64,000 nt of DNA from contig NZ_JAHDTI010000003.1 of NCBI RefSeq assembly GCF_018531495.1, positions 248,001-312,000 of the forward strand. The letters are read 5' to 3'. The position numbers and the translations under genes were made by a program. Position 1 is the first letter of the stretch, and every line of letters starts with the position of its first letter. Below are positions 27,339-35,602 of the stretch, piece by piece. This stretch comes from Nonomuraea sediminis. Lineage in GTDB: Bacteria; Actinomycetota; Actinomycetes; Streptosporangiales; Streptosporangiaceae. The notes beneath the pieces were generated by a model. The model made no database searches. It was not told where the DNA came from and saw only the letters and a program-made list of their open reading frames with translations.

Positions 27339-27406
27339 GAGCCCTCCTTCGTCGGTCTCATGACCAAGGTGCTGTGTTCATTGATGACCTCGACAAGCTC
27401 GGTCAT
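27335..27406 (-). CDS. 23-residue micro-ORF bridging carboxylase and HMG-CoA lyase genes
   Basis: A 23-codon frame begins with an ATG overlapping the biotin-carboxylase stop (ATGA) and ends with a TGA overlapping the HMG-CoA lyase start (ATGA). The peptide begins MTELVEVINEH and ends RPTKEGS, with no hydrophobic segment. It exactly fills the otherwise 64-bp gap and contains the AAGGAGG for the next gene, so it may keep ribosomes coupled. I do not recognise the peptide; it could also be the remnant of a lost gene. Confidence 0.5.
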   Translation of the reverse strand: MTELVEVINEHSTLVMRPTKEGS

Positions 27407-29307
27407 GGCCCCTCCTCCTGGACCACGGCCAGCACGGCGTCCATGTCGACCGGCTGTCCGACCTTGACCGCAAGCTCGGTGACCACGCCGTCGCGCGGCG
27501 CGGTGATCGTGTGCTCCATCTTCATCGCCTCCACGATGAGCAGCGGCTGCCCTTCGGCCACCCGGTCGCCCTGCTGGGCCTTGACCACGAGCACGGTGCC
27601 CGGCATGGGACTGCGCACCACGCCGTCGCCTCCGCCGGCCGCGCCCGGCCTGTCACCCGGGTCGCCGATGAGGTGCCTGGTGAACGCCCAGCTCTGGCCG
27701 TCCCTCCCCAACCACAGCGTCTCGCCGTCGCGCGCCGCCGCATAGTGGGTGGTACGGCCGGCCACCGTGACCGTCACGCCTTCGGAGCTCCACGTGATCG
27801 TGGCGGGGCCGCTGTCGACCTCCGCCGAGACCTCCGGCAGGCCGCGCACCCGCACGGCGTGAACCCCGTCGCGCGACTCCAGCCGCCAGGTGGTCCAGGC
27901 GGGCTCCCCGACGCGCCAGCCGTCCGTGATCTCCCACGGGTCCGCGCCCCGCGGCACGGCGTGGAACACCAGCGCCGCGGCGGTCACGACGTCCTGCGGC
28001 GTCTCGGCGGAGCCGACCAGCTCCGGCAGGAACCGTTCCACCAGCCCGGTGTCGAGCTCGCCCGTCCGCACCGCCGGGTGCACGGCCAGCGCCCGCAGGA
28101 ACGGGATGTTGGTGGTGACGCCCAGGACGACCGTCTCCCTCAGGGCCCGGTCGAGCACCCGCAGCGCGTCTCCCCGCTCGGGCGCCCATGCCACGACCTT
28201 GGACAGCATCGGGTCGAACTCGCTGCCGACCACCCCGCCCTCGGCCAGCCCCGAGTCGACCCTGACCCCGCCCGGCTCGCGCAGCAGCCGCACGCGCCCG
28301 CCCGTCGGCAGGAACCCGCGGGCGGGATCCTCGGCGTACACGCGCGCCTCGACGGCGTGGCCGCGCAGCCGTACCTCGTCCTGGCCGATCGGGAGAAGCT
28401 CGCCCGCGGCCACGCGGAGCTGGAGCTCGACCAGGTCCAGGCCGGTGACCAGCTCGGTCACCGGGTGCTCGACCTGCAGGCGGGTGTTCATCTCCATGAA
28501 GTGGTAGGAGCCCGTGGTGCCGTCGACGATGAACTCGACGGTGCCGGCGCCCACGTAGCCGACCGCGCGGGCGGCCTCCACGGCCGCCGCGCCCATCTTG
28601 GCCCGCATGTCCTCGTCGACGAACGGCGACGGGGCCTCCTCGATGATCTTCTGGTGGCGGCGCTGCAGGCTGCACTCGCGCTCCCCGAGGTGGATCACGT
28701 TGCCGTGGGTGTCGGCCATGATCTGGATCTCGATGTGGCGCGGGCTGTCGATGTACCGCTCGATCAGCAGCGTGTCGTCGCCGAAGGCGTTCAGCGCGGT
28801 CCTGCGCGCCGACTCCAGGGCGGTGGGCAGTTCGGCGGCGGAGCGGACCACGATCATGCCCTTGCCGCCGCCCCCGGCCGAGGGCTTGATGAGCGCGGGG
28901 AAGTCGCTCCACGTCTCCAGAGATTCCGCGGTGCCCGGCACCACGGGCACTCCTGCGGCCGACACGGTGGCCTTGGCGCGGATCTTGTCGCCCATCGCGT
29001 CGATGGCCTGCGCAGGGGGGCCGATGAAGACCAGGCCGGCCTCGGCGCAGAGCCTGGCGAACTCCGCGTTCTCCGCCAGGAAGCCGTATCCGGGATGGAC
29101 GGCCTGCGCGCCGGAGGCCACGGCCGCCGCCACGATCGCCCCCATGTCCAGATATTTCGGGACCTGTAGTGCTTCGTCGGCGTGGCGGACGTGCAGATCG
29201 TCGGAAGAGGTGTGGACGGCGACGGACGCGATGTTCAGCGCACGAAGCGTCCTGAAGACGCGGACGGCGATCTCTCCGCGATTGGCCACGAGTACTCGGT
29301 TGAACAT
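27403..29307 (-). CDS. Biotin-dependent acyl-CoA carboxylase alpha subunit (methylcrotonyl-CoA type)
   Basis: A 634-residue biotin carboxylase fused to a biotin carrier domain. The N-terminus FNRVLVANRGEIAVRVFR is diagnostic; the ATP-grasp loop GGGGKGM, then ERECSLQRRHQK and EMNTRLQVEHPVTE follow. The carrier domain at the C-terminus has VEAMKMEHTI with the biotinylated Lys. The ATG at 29307 starts just after the beta-subunit stop; a GTG at 29313 overlapping that stop is an alternative. Genetic context with HMG-CoA lyase makes 3-methylcrotonyl-CoA the likely substrate. Confidence 0.94.
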   Translation of the reverse strand: MFNRVLVANRGEIAVRVFRTLRALNIASVAVHTSSDDLHVRHADEALQVPKYLDMGAIVAAAVASGAQAVHPGYGFLAENAEFARLCAEAGLVFIGPPAQAIDAMGDKIRAKATVSAAGVPVVPGTAESLETWSDFPALIKPSAGGGGKGMIVVRSAAELPTALESARRTALNAFGDDTLLIERYIDSPRHIEIQIMADTHGNVIHLGERECSLQRRHQKIIEEAPSPFVDEDMRAKMGAAAVEAARAVGYVGAGTVEFIVDGTTGSYHFMEMNTRLQVEHPVTELVTGLDLVELQLRVAAGELLPIGQDEVRLRGHAVEARVYAEDPARGFLPTGGRVRLLREPGGVRVDSGLAEGGVVGSEFDPMLSKVVAWAPERGDALRVLDRALRETVVLGVTTNIPFLRALAVHPAVRTGELDTGLVERFLPELVGSAETPQDVVTAAALVFHAVPRGADPWEITDGWRVGEPAWTTWRLESRDGVHAVRVRGLPEVSAEVDSGPATITWSSEGVTVTVAGRTTHYAAARDGETLWLGRDGQSWAFTRHLIGDPGDRPGAAGGGDGVVRSPMPGTVLVVKAQQGDRVAEGQPLLIVEAMKMEHTITAPRDGVVTELAVKVGQPVDMDAVLAVVQEEGP

Positions 29308-29309
29308 GA

Positions 29310-30899
29310 TCACATCCGGAAGACGCCGTAGCCGACGGGTTCGAGAGGCGCGTTGGCCGCGGCCGACAGGGCCAGGCCGAGCACCGTGCGGGTGTCGAGC
29401 GGGTCGATGACGCCGTCGTCCCACAGCCTGGCGGTTGAGTAGTACGGGTTGCCCTGGTGCTCGTACTGGGCGCGGATCGCGTCGGCGTCGGCGGTGCCGA
29501 CCGTGGTCAGGACGTTGGCCGCCTGCTCGCCACCCATGACGGAGATGCGGGCGTTCGGCCACATCCACAGGAACCTGGGCGAGTACGCCCGCCCGGACAT
29601 GGCGTAGTTGCCCGCGCCGAACGACCCGCCGATCACGACGGTGAACTTGGGCACCCGGGCGCAGGAGACCGCGGTGACCATCTTGGCGCCGTGCTTGGCG
29701 ATGCCGCCGGCCTCGTAGGCCTTGCCGACCATGAAGCCGCTGATGTTCTGCAGGAAGACCAGGGGGATTTTGCGCTGGTCGCACAGCTCGATGAAGTGCG
29801 CGCCCTTGAGCGCCGACTCAGCGAACAGGATCCCGTTGTTGGCGATGATCCCCACCGGATGCCCGTGGATGTGGGCGAACCCGGTCACCAGCGTCGAGCC
29901 GTACTCGGCCTTGAACTCCAGCAGCCGCGACCCGTCCACGATCCTGGCGATCACCTCGCGCACGTCGTACGGCTGGCGCGTGTCGGCGGGCACGATCCCG
30001 TACAGGTCGCGCGGGTCGAGCCGGGGCTCCTCGGGAGCGGCCCGCTCCCACGGCGTGGCCGCCCTCGGCGCCAGGGTGGAGACGATGTCGCGGACGATGG
30101 CCAGCGCGTGCGCGTCGTCCTCGGCCAGGTGGTCGGTGACGCCGCTGACCCGGGAGTGCAGGTCGCCGCCGCCCAGCTCCTCCGCCGTGACCTCCTCGCC
30201 GGTGGCCGCCTTCACCAGCGGCGGGCCGCCCAGGAAGATCGTGCCCTGGTTGCGCACGATGACCGCCTCGTCGCTCATCGCGGGCACGTACGCGCCGCCC
30301 GCCGTACAGGAGCCGAGGACGGCGGCGATCTGCGGGATGCCGCGCGCGGACATCGTGGCCTGGTTGTAGAAGATGCGGCCGAAGTGCTCGCGGTCGGGGA
30401 AGACCTCGTCCTGCTTGGGCAGGAACGCTCCACCGGAGTCAACCAGGTAGACGCAGGGCAGGCGGTTGTGCAGCGCCACCTCCTGCGCGCGCAGGTGCTT
30501 CTTGACGGTGATCGGGTAGTACGTGCCGCCCTTGACCGTGGCGTCGTTGGCCACGATCACGCACTCGCGGCCGCTGACCCGGCCGACGCCGGTGATGATC
30601 CCGGCGGCCGGCGCCTGGTCGTCGTAGAGGCCGTTGGCCGCCAGCGGCGACAGCTCGAGGAAGCGCGAGCCGGGGTCGAGCAGGCCGTCGACGCGGTCAC
30701 GCGGCAGCAGCTTGCCGCGCGACACGTGGCGCTGCCGCGAGCGCTCGGGACCGCCGAGCGCGGCCACCGCCAGACGCTCGCGCAATTCGGCTGCCAGCCG
30801 CTCGTTGAGCTCGGCGTTGGTCTTGAACGCCTCGTTCCCCGTAGCGGCGGCGGACTTCATGACCGGCCAATCGCTCATGCTCGGCATGTTAGTCATCAT
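29310..30899 (-). CDS. Acyl-CoA carboxylase beta subunit (methylcrotonyl-CoA type)
   Basis: A carboxyltransferase of up to 529 residues. It has [20 protein letters not shown] near the N-terminus, the first oxyanion region ([17 protein letters not shown]), [16 protein letters not shown], and later [29 protein letters not shown] and the [15 protein letters not shown] region are characteristic of methylcrotonyl-CoA rather than propionyl-CoA carboxylases. The start is uncertain: ATGs at 30899, 30887 and 30878 are all possible, and a regulator-like palindrome overlaps the first. It is the promoter-proximal gene of the operon. Confidence 0.93.
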   Translation of the reverse strand: MMTNMPSMSDWPVMKSAAATGNEAFKTNAELNERLAAELRERLAVAALGGPERSRQRHVSRGKLLPRDRVDGLLDPGSRFLELSPLAANGLYDDQAPAAGIITGVGRVSGRECVIVANDATVKGGTYYPITVKKHLRAQEVALHNRLPCVYLVDSGGAFLPKQDEVFPDREHFGRIFYNQATMSARGIPQIAAVLGSCTAGGAYVPAMSDEAVIVRNQGTIFLGGPPLVKAATGEEVTAEELGGGDLHSRVSGVTDHLAEDDAHALAIVRDIVSTLAPRAATPWERAAPEEPRLDPRDLYGIVPADTRQPYDVREVIARIVDGSRLLEFKAEYGSTLVTGFAHIHGHPVGIIANNGILFAESALKGAHFIELCDQRKIPLVFLQNISGFMVGKAYEAGGIAKHGAKMVTAVSCARVPKFTVVIGGSFGAGNYAMSGRAYSPRFLWMWPNARISVMGGEQAANVLTTVGTADADAIRAQYEHQGNPYYSTARLWDDGVIDPLDTRTVLGLALSAAANAPLEPVGYGVFRM

Positions 30900-30903
30900 T
30901 AAC
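30888..30903. promoter_or_regulatory. Operator-like palindrome ahead of the leucine-catabolic operon
   Basis: GTTA-N8-TAAC; read on the minus strand it is GTTAATGATGACTAAC. It overlaps the first possible start of the carboxylase beta gene and lies 22 bp before the divergent TetR start. It shares the pattern GTTAA-N5-ACTAAC with the site at 31490-31505, so both are probably bound by the same TetR protein. Confidence 0.6.
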
Positions 30904-30925
30904 TCATTCGTCTAGAATGTGAGAC

Positions 30926-31504
30926 GTGGCCGTACCTACCCGCAATCGCCGCGCCGAGATCCTCGACGCGGCCGCCAGGCTGTTCGCCGCTCGCGGCTTC
31001 CACGGAGTCACCATCGAGGACATCGGCGGCGCGGTCGGCGTGTCGGGTCCCGCGCTGTACCGGCACTTCAGCGGCAAGGACGCGCTGCTGGCCGAGATGC
31101 TGCTCGACATCAGCTCCCGGCTGCGCGGCTCGGCCGCGGCGGTGGTGACGACCGCGGCCACGCCCACCGAGATGCTCGACGCGCTGCTGAACGTGCAGAT
31201 CACCTTCGCGATCGAGCAGCCGGCGCTGATCACCGTGCACGACAGGGAGCTGGGCAACGTGCCCGAGCAGGAGCGGCGCCAGATCAGGCGGCTGCAGCGG
31301 CTCTACGTCGAGGAATGGGTGACCGTGCTGGCCGAGCTGCACCCCGGCACGCCCGCCGCCCGCCTGCGCGCGGCCACGCACGCCGTCTTCGGGCTGCTCA
31401 ACTCCACCCCGCACAGCGCGGGCGAGCTGCCCTCCCAGGCCATGCGGCCGCTGCTGCACACGATGGCGCGCGCCGCGCTCCACGCCTCAGTTAACACTCA
31501 CTAA
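30926..31504 (+). CDS. TetR-family regulator of the leucine-catabolic operon
   Basis: A 192-residue TetR regulator with a clear helix-turn-helix (RRAEILDAAARLFAARGF, then VSGPALYRHFSGKDALL) and a helical ligand domain of the type seen in acyl-CoA-responsive FadR/LiuR-like regulators. It diverges from the carboxylase-HMG-CoA lyase-dehydrogenase operon with a palindrome in the gap, and a second copy of that palindrome covers its own stop codon. Repression relieved by an acyl-CoA intermediate is the natural model. The start is the GTG at 30926. Confidence 0.9.
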   Translation: MAVPTRNRRAEILDAAARLFAARGFHGVTIEDIGGAVGVSGPALYRHFSGKDALLAEMLLDISSRLRGSAAAVVTTAATPTEMLDALLNVQITFAIEQPALITVHDRELGNVPEQERRQIRRLQRLYVEEWVTVLAELHPGTPAARLRAATHAVFGLLNSTPHSAGELPSQAMRPLLHTMARAALHASVNTH

Positions 31505-31505
31505 C
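31490..31505. promoter_or_regulatory. Second GTTA-N8-TAAC palindrome, over the TetR stop codon
   Basis: GTTAACACTCACTAAC shares ten of the eleven defined positions' worth of outer sequence (GTTAA...ACTAAC) with the palindrome upstream of the TetR gene. Its location at the 3' end of the regulator is unusual for a repressor site and could act on the following PadR-ABC operon or through looping. Confidence 0.5.
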
Positions 31506-31540
31506 ATCGCGACTTCTCGCCAGATCTGGGCCTTGTTGTG

Positions 31541-31581
31541 CCAACTATCTAGATATATCTTTCAGCTATCTCGATAGTTGG
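31541..31581. promoter_or_regulatory. Inverted repeat ahead of the PadR-ABC operon
   Basis: CCAACTATC (31541-31549) and GATAGTTGG (31573-31581) are perfect 9-bp arms; the left half also contains the short palindrome ATCTAGAT. The locally A/T-rich element ends at the ribosome site GGAGGG of the PadR gene, the position expected for autorepression by a PadR regulator. Confidence 0.65.
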
Positions 31582-31588
31582 AGGGATC

Positions 31589-32167
31589 ATGCACCCCTGG
31601 CACAACCCCCCGCCCGACATCGTCTTCATGACCCACCCCGACCCCCCGCCTCCGGCGCTGGGTCCCCCGCCGGGTCACCTCGTGATGCCGCCCATGCCGC
31701 CTCCCGGGCCACCCGCTCCCCCGCCTCGGGTGCGGCGCGGCGACGTACGGCTGGCGCTGCTGACCCTGCTGGGCGAGGAGCCGAAGAACGGCTACCAGAT
31801 GATCCAGGAGATCGAGGCGCGCAGCCGCGGCGTGTGGCGGCCCAGCCCCGGCTCGGTCTACCCGGCGCTGCAGCAGCTCGAGGACGAGGGCATGGTCGCC
31901 GGGGACGAGGCCGGCGGCAGCCGTACCTATCGGCTGACCGAGCAGGGACGCCGGCACCTCGCCGGCCGTGACGGCGAGGTCGCGCCCTGGGACGAGGTGG
32001 CCGGATCGGTCCCCGAGGACGGGCACGAGCTGCGCATGCTGTGGAGCCAGCTCAACGAGGCGTTCGTGCACCTGACCCACACCGCCAACGAGCGCCAGCT
32101 CGCGCGCTTCAAGAAGCTGCTGAAGCAGACGCGCAAGTCCATCTTCCAGATCCTCGCGGAGGACTGA
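31589..32167 (+). CDS. PadR-family transcriptional regulator
   Basis: A 192-residue PadR regulator. After a proline-rich N-terminal extension of about 45 residues, the winged helix (VRLALLTLLGEEPKNGYQMIQEIE, then PSPGSVYPALQQLEDEGMV) and a C-terminal dimerisation helix follow. The ribosome site GGAGGG is well placed. Its stop abuts the start of an ABC exporter ATPase (TGAATG), the common arrangement in which PadR represses its own drug-export operon. The Pro-rich extension is typical of actinobacterial relatives. Confidence 0.93.
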   Translation: MHPWHNPPPDIVFMTHPDPPPPALGPPPGHLVMPPMPPPGPPAPPPRVRRGDVRLALLTLLGEEPKNGYQMIQEIEARSRGVWRPSPGSVYPALQQLEDEGMVAGDEAGGSRTYRLTEQGRRHLAGRDGEVAPWDEVAGSVPEDGHELRMLWSQLNEAFVHLTHTANERQLARFKKLLKQTRKSIFQILAED

Positions 32168-33139
32168 ATGGATCCCGCGATATCCGTACAGGGGCTGCGC
32201 AAGAGCTACGGCAAGCTCGAGGCGGTCAAGGGCATCGGCTTCGAGGTGGCGCCCGGCGAGGTGTTCGGCTTCCTCGGGCCCAACGGCGCGGGCAAAACCA
32301 CCACGATCAGCATGCTGTGCACGCTGGTCAACCCCACCGGCGGCAGCGCCACCGTGGCCGGCCACGACGTGGTGCGCCGGCGCGACGAGGTGCGCAGGAA
32401 CATCGGCCTGGTCTTCCAGGACCCCACGCTCGACGGCTACCTCAGCGCCGAGCAGAACCTGCGCTTCCACGCCGAGCTGTACGGCGTGCCCAGGAGCGTG
32501 GTCGGCGACCGCATCCACCAGGTCATGGAGATGGTCGCGCTGTGGGACCGCAAGGACGCCAAGGTCATGACGTTCTCCGGCGGGATGAAGCGGCGTCTGG
32601 AGATCGCCCGCGGCCTGCTGCACTCGCCCCGGGTGCTGTTCCTGGACGAGCCCACCGTGGGACTGGACCCGCAGACCCGCTCGGCCATCTGGGGATACAT
32701 CAACAAGCTGCGGCTCATGGAGGACATCACCATCTTCATGACCACGCACTACATGGACGAGGCCGAGTACTGCGACAGGATCGCGATCATCGACCACGGC
32801 GAGATCGTCGTCGTCGACTCGCCCGAGGCGCTGAAGGCCAGCGTCGGCAAGGACCGGGTGCAGATCCACACCGGCGACGACACAGCGGCGATCTCGTCGC
32901 TGCGTGAGCGGTTCAGGCTGGAGGCCGCCGTGCACGAGGGCGCGGTGACCTTCGCGGTGCCCTCGGGCGAGGAGTTCGTGCCGCGGCTGTTCGCCGAGCT
33001 GGGCATGCCGATCAAGTCGGTCAGCGTGTCTCGGCCCTCGCTCGACGACGTGTTCATGTCCTACACGGGCTCCACGATCCGCGACGCCGAGGCGGGCGCC
33101 GACAACCGGACGTGGATGCGAGCGATGGCGAGGCGATAG
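32168..33139 (+). CDS. ABC exporter ATP-binding protein (DrrA-like)
   Basis: A 323-residue ATPase: Walker A GPNGAGKTTT, signature FSGGMKRRLEIARGL, Walker B VLFLDEPTVGLD and the switch His in MTTHYMDEAE. The C-terminal extension (about residues 230-323) matches the DrrA/NodI group of drug and polysaccharide exporters. It lies between PadR and the permease in a tight operon. The substrate is unknown; hydrophobic drug or lipid export is typical. Confidence 0.95.
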   Translation: MDPAISVQGLRKSYGKLEAVKGIGFEVAPGEVFGFLGPNGAGKTTTISMLCTLVNPTGGSATVAGHDVVRRRDEVRRNIGLVFQDPTLDGYLSAEQNLRFHAELYGVPRSVVGDRIHQVMEMVALWDRKDAKVMTFSGGMKRRLEIARGLLHSPRVLFLDEPTVGLDPQTRSAIWGYINKLRLMEDITIFMTTHYMDEAEYCDRIAIIDHGEIVVVDSPEALKASVGKDRVQIHTGDDTAAISSLRERFRLEAAVHEGAVTFAVPSGEEFVPRLFAELGMPIKSVSVSRPSLDDVFMSYTGSTIRDAEAGADNRTWMRAMARR

Positions 33140-33141
33140 GG

Positions 33142-33996
33142 ATGGCCACCGAGGCGATCAGCGTCCGCATCCCCACCCGTGGCGCGAGCCACGACCTGCG
33201 GGCCATCAAGGTCGTCCTGCACCGGGAGATGCTGCGCTTCGTCAACGACCGCACCCGGATGGCGTCCATGCTGCTGCAGCCGGTGCTGTGGCTGTTCGTC
33301 ATGGGCACGGGGCTGGGGTCGCTGGTGCGCGGCTCGATCCCGGGGGTCGACTACCGCACGTTCATGTATCCCGGCATGATCTCGATGACCGTGATCATGA
33401 CCGGCATGTTCTCGGCCGGCTCCATCGTGTGGGACCGCGAGTTCGGCTTCCTGCGCGAGATGCTGGTCGCGCCCGTCGCCCGCGGGGCGATCGTGGTGGG
33501 CAAGTGCCTCGGCGGGGCGCTCGTGGCCACCGCCCAGGGCGTCATCATCCTGGCCATGGCCGGGCTGGTAGGCGTGCCGTACTCCCCTGCCCTCATCGTG
33601 ACGCTGCTGGCGGAGATGTTCCTGGCGGCGTTCACCGTCACGGCGTTCGGGGTGATGCTGGCGGCGCGGATGAAGAACATGCAGACGTTCTTCGGGCTGA
33701 TGCAGATGGCCATCATGCCGATGATGTTCCTGTCGGGGGCGATGTTCCCGCTGGCCAACCTGCCGTCGTGGCTGCACGTGCTGACGACCGTCAACCCGAT
33801 GACGTACGCGGTGGACCCAATGCGGGAGGCGGTCTTCGCCCACCTCGACGTCCCACCCCAGGTCAACGCGGTCCTCAACCCCGGAGTCCACTGGTTCGAC
33901 TTCCACGTCCCCGTCCCCCTGGAACTCGGCCTCGTAGCGACCCTGGGACTCCTCCTCCTCGGCATCGGCATCGCCCAGTTCCGCCGCGCCGAGTAG
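33142..33996 (+). CDS. ABC-2 type exporter permease (DrrB-like)
   Basis: A 284-residue membrane protein with six predicted helices, including the ABC-2 hallmark near the C-terminus (MPMMFLSGAMFPLANLP, then NPMTYAVDPMREAVF). The ATG at 33142 lies two bases after the ATPase stop and is preferred to an upstream ATG at 33112 that would overlap the ATPase gene. With the preceding ATPase it forms a complete half-size exporter. Confidence 0.93.
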   Translation: MATEAISVRIPTRGASHDLRAIKVVLHREMLRFVNDRTRMASMLLQPVLWLFVMGTGLGSLVRGSIPGVDYRTFMYPGMISMTVIMTGMFSAGSIVWDREFGFLREMLVAPVARGAIVVGKCLGGALVATAQGVIILAMAGLVGVPYSPALIVTLLAEMFLAAFTVTAFGVMLAARMKNMQTFFGLMQMAIMPMMFLSGAMFPLANLPSWLHVLTTVNPMTYAVDPMREAVFAHLDVPPQVNAVLNPGVHWFDFHVPVPLELGLVATLGLLLLGIGIAQFRRAE

Positions 33997-33999
33997 GCG

Positions 34000-34029
34000 G
34001 AAGGCCCGGGACTCGCGTCCCGGGCCTTC
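34000..34029. terminator. Bidirectional terminator between convergent genes
   Basis: GAAGGCCCGGGAC and GTCCCGGGCCTTC form a perfect 13-bp stem around a 4-base loop, placed between the stop of the permease gene and the stop of the convergent secreted-protein gene. Actinomycete terminators often lack a U-tract, as here. Confidence 0.85.
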
Positions 34030-34046
34030 GCGTTGTGCTGCGGGTG

Positions 34047-35405
34047 TCAGCGCTTGACGCGGACGTAGTCCAGGCGGCTGGTGTCGCCGTAGAAGTCGGC
34101 GTCACCCCTGAAGACCATCTTCCAGGTGCCGGACTTCCAGGCCTTGGCCTTGGTGTAGATCTTGCCGCTGCCGGTCGACCACACCGTCTTGACGTACTGC
34201 CAGTGCGAGGAGCCCTTGGGCTTGAAGTACAGCCGCACCTTGGCGCCGTACCCCTCCCAGGTGCCCGCGTCGTCGATCTGCAGCTTGCCCTTGAAGCGCA
34301 GGTAGTGTCCGCGCTTGGCAGGCTCGGGATAGGCGTCGAACTTGATCAACCGGCTGTCCGACTTTGCCGCCGGGGGCGGGGTCGGCTGGTTGACCGTGAC
34401 CCAGTCGGCGTCGCTGACCGAGCCGTTGACGCCGTCGTCACCGCGGAAGACGGCACGCCACCAGCCCGACTCGACCGCCGTGGCGGCGGCACGGAAGCGG
34501 CCGTCGCGTCCGGTCACGTCGCTGGTCACGTACTCCCACCGGTCCGAGCCGCCGGACCTGAAGAAGATCGAGACCCGCTCGCCCGGCAGCGGGTCCCAGC
34601 CCGACGCCTGCAGGACCCCGGTGAAGTTGAGCCTGTCGCCCTTGTTCACCGGCTCCGGGTAGGCGTCGAAGCCGACGATCCGGCTGTCGCGGTTGCGGAA
34701 CTTGACGTCGACGCGGTCGGTGTCGCTGACCGAGGAGCGGGCGAACTTGTTGCCCGCGAACTCGGCCCGCCACCACCCGGTGGAATCGGCGCGCACCTTG
34801 GTGGAGAACCAGCCACTGCCACGTGTCGTGGTCGTGGTGACATGACGGAACGCGTCCGTCCCCTTCTCACGGAAGGTGATGGTCACGTTCTGCCCGCCGT
34901 ACCCCTGGCCGTTGGCGAGCAAGCGGCCGGAGACCCGGATGAGGTCGCCCTTGCTGACCAGGTCGGGGTTGGCGTCGAAGTCGACGATCTTCGTGTCGAG
35001 GGCCTTGCGGACCTCGAACGTGCCGCGGGCCGAGCTCTCGTCCTTGTCGCCGTGGGCGATGACCAGGAAGCTCCACTTTCCTGCGTCCTTGGCCTCGAAG
35101 GATCTGGTGCCCGTCCACTTCGTCTCGGTGCCGTGCGGCGACGGCGTCAGCGTGACGGGGGTGCCGACGCTGACATCGCCGGGGGCTTTGAGCTGCAGCT
35201 CGGCCTTTCCGGCGCCCTTGGTGGTGAAGGAGAAGGTCGCCGTCACGGGATTGTCGAAGACGACGATCGGGGGACTTGGGCTGATGCCCACGTCCGAGAT
35301 TCCGGGGGCTTTCGCCCCCGTCGCTGCCGAGGCTGCGGGTGCCAGGGCGAGTGCCCCGGCGCCCACGGCGAGCGCGACGGCAGCAACACGGATGCGTTGC
35401 AACAT
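34047..35405 (-). CDS. Secreted protein with repeated beta-sandwich domains
   Basis: A 452-residue exported protein. The signal peptide is clear: MLQRIRV, a hydrophobic core, and cleavage after ALAPAASA. After a first domain come three related units of about 100 residues, each opening with a pattern like I-x-x-F-D-A-x-P-x-x-x-x-K-G (IVDFDANPDLVSKGD, IVGFDAYPEPVNKGD, LIKFDAYPEPAKRGH) and ending with W-x-x-x-F-x-G-x-x-x-x. They look like Ig-like or carbohydrate-binding modules; no catalytic motif is seen. The ATG at 35405 is chosen for the signal peptide. The role is unknown, probably cell-surface or matrix. Confidence 0.85.
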   Translation of the reverse strand: MLQRIRVAAVALAVGAGALALAPAASAATGAKAPGISDVGISPSPPIVVFDNPVTATFSFTTKGAGKAELQLKAPGDVSVGTPVTLTPSPHGTETKWTGTRSFEAKDAGKWSFLVIAHGDKDESSARGTFEVRKALDTKIVDFDANPDLVSKGDLIRVSGRLLANGQGYGGQNVTITFREKGTDAFRHVTTTTTRGSGWFSTKVRADSTGWWRAEFAGNKFARSSVSDTDRVDVKFRNRDSRIVGFDAYPEPVNKGDRLNFTGVLQASGWDPLPGERVSIFFRSGGSDRWEYVTSDVTGRDGRFRAAATAVESGWWRAVFRGDDGVNGSVSDADWVTVNQPTPPPAAKSDSRLIKFDAYPEPAKRGHYLRFKGKLQIDDAGTWEGYGAKVRLYFKPKGSSHWQYVKTVWSTGSGKIYTKAKAWKSGTWKMVFRGDADFYGDTSRLDYVRVKR

Positions 35406-35602
35406 GCGGGTTCCTTTCTGGACCCCAACGGTTGAAACGCGGCATTGAGGGTGCCACGCGTATCTCTCAAGTAGACGTTCAGACAGCCCCAAAAGTTGGT
35501 AATTCTGACAATCTGTTATTAATCCGGGTCAATCGGACCGGTCCATAACATGTCACCTCCGACGGGGAGACGCGGGCGCCACCTGGGAGACATAATCGGC
35601 CT

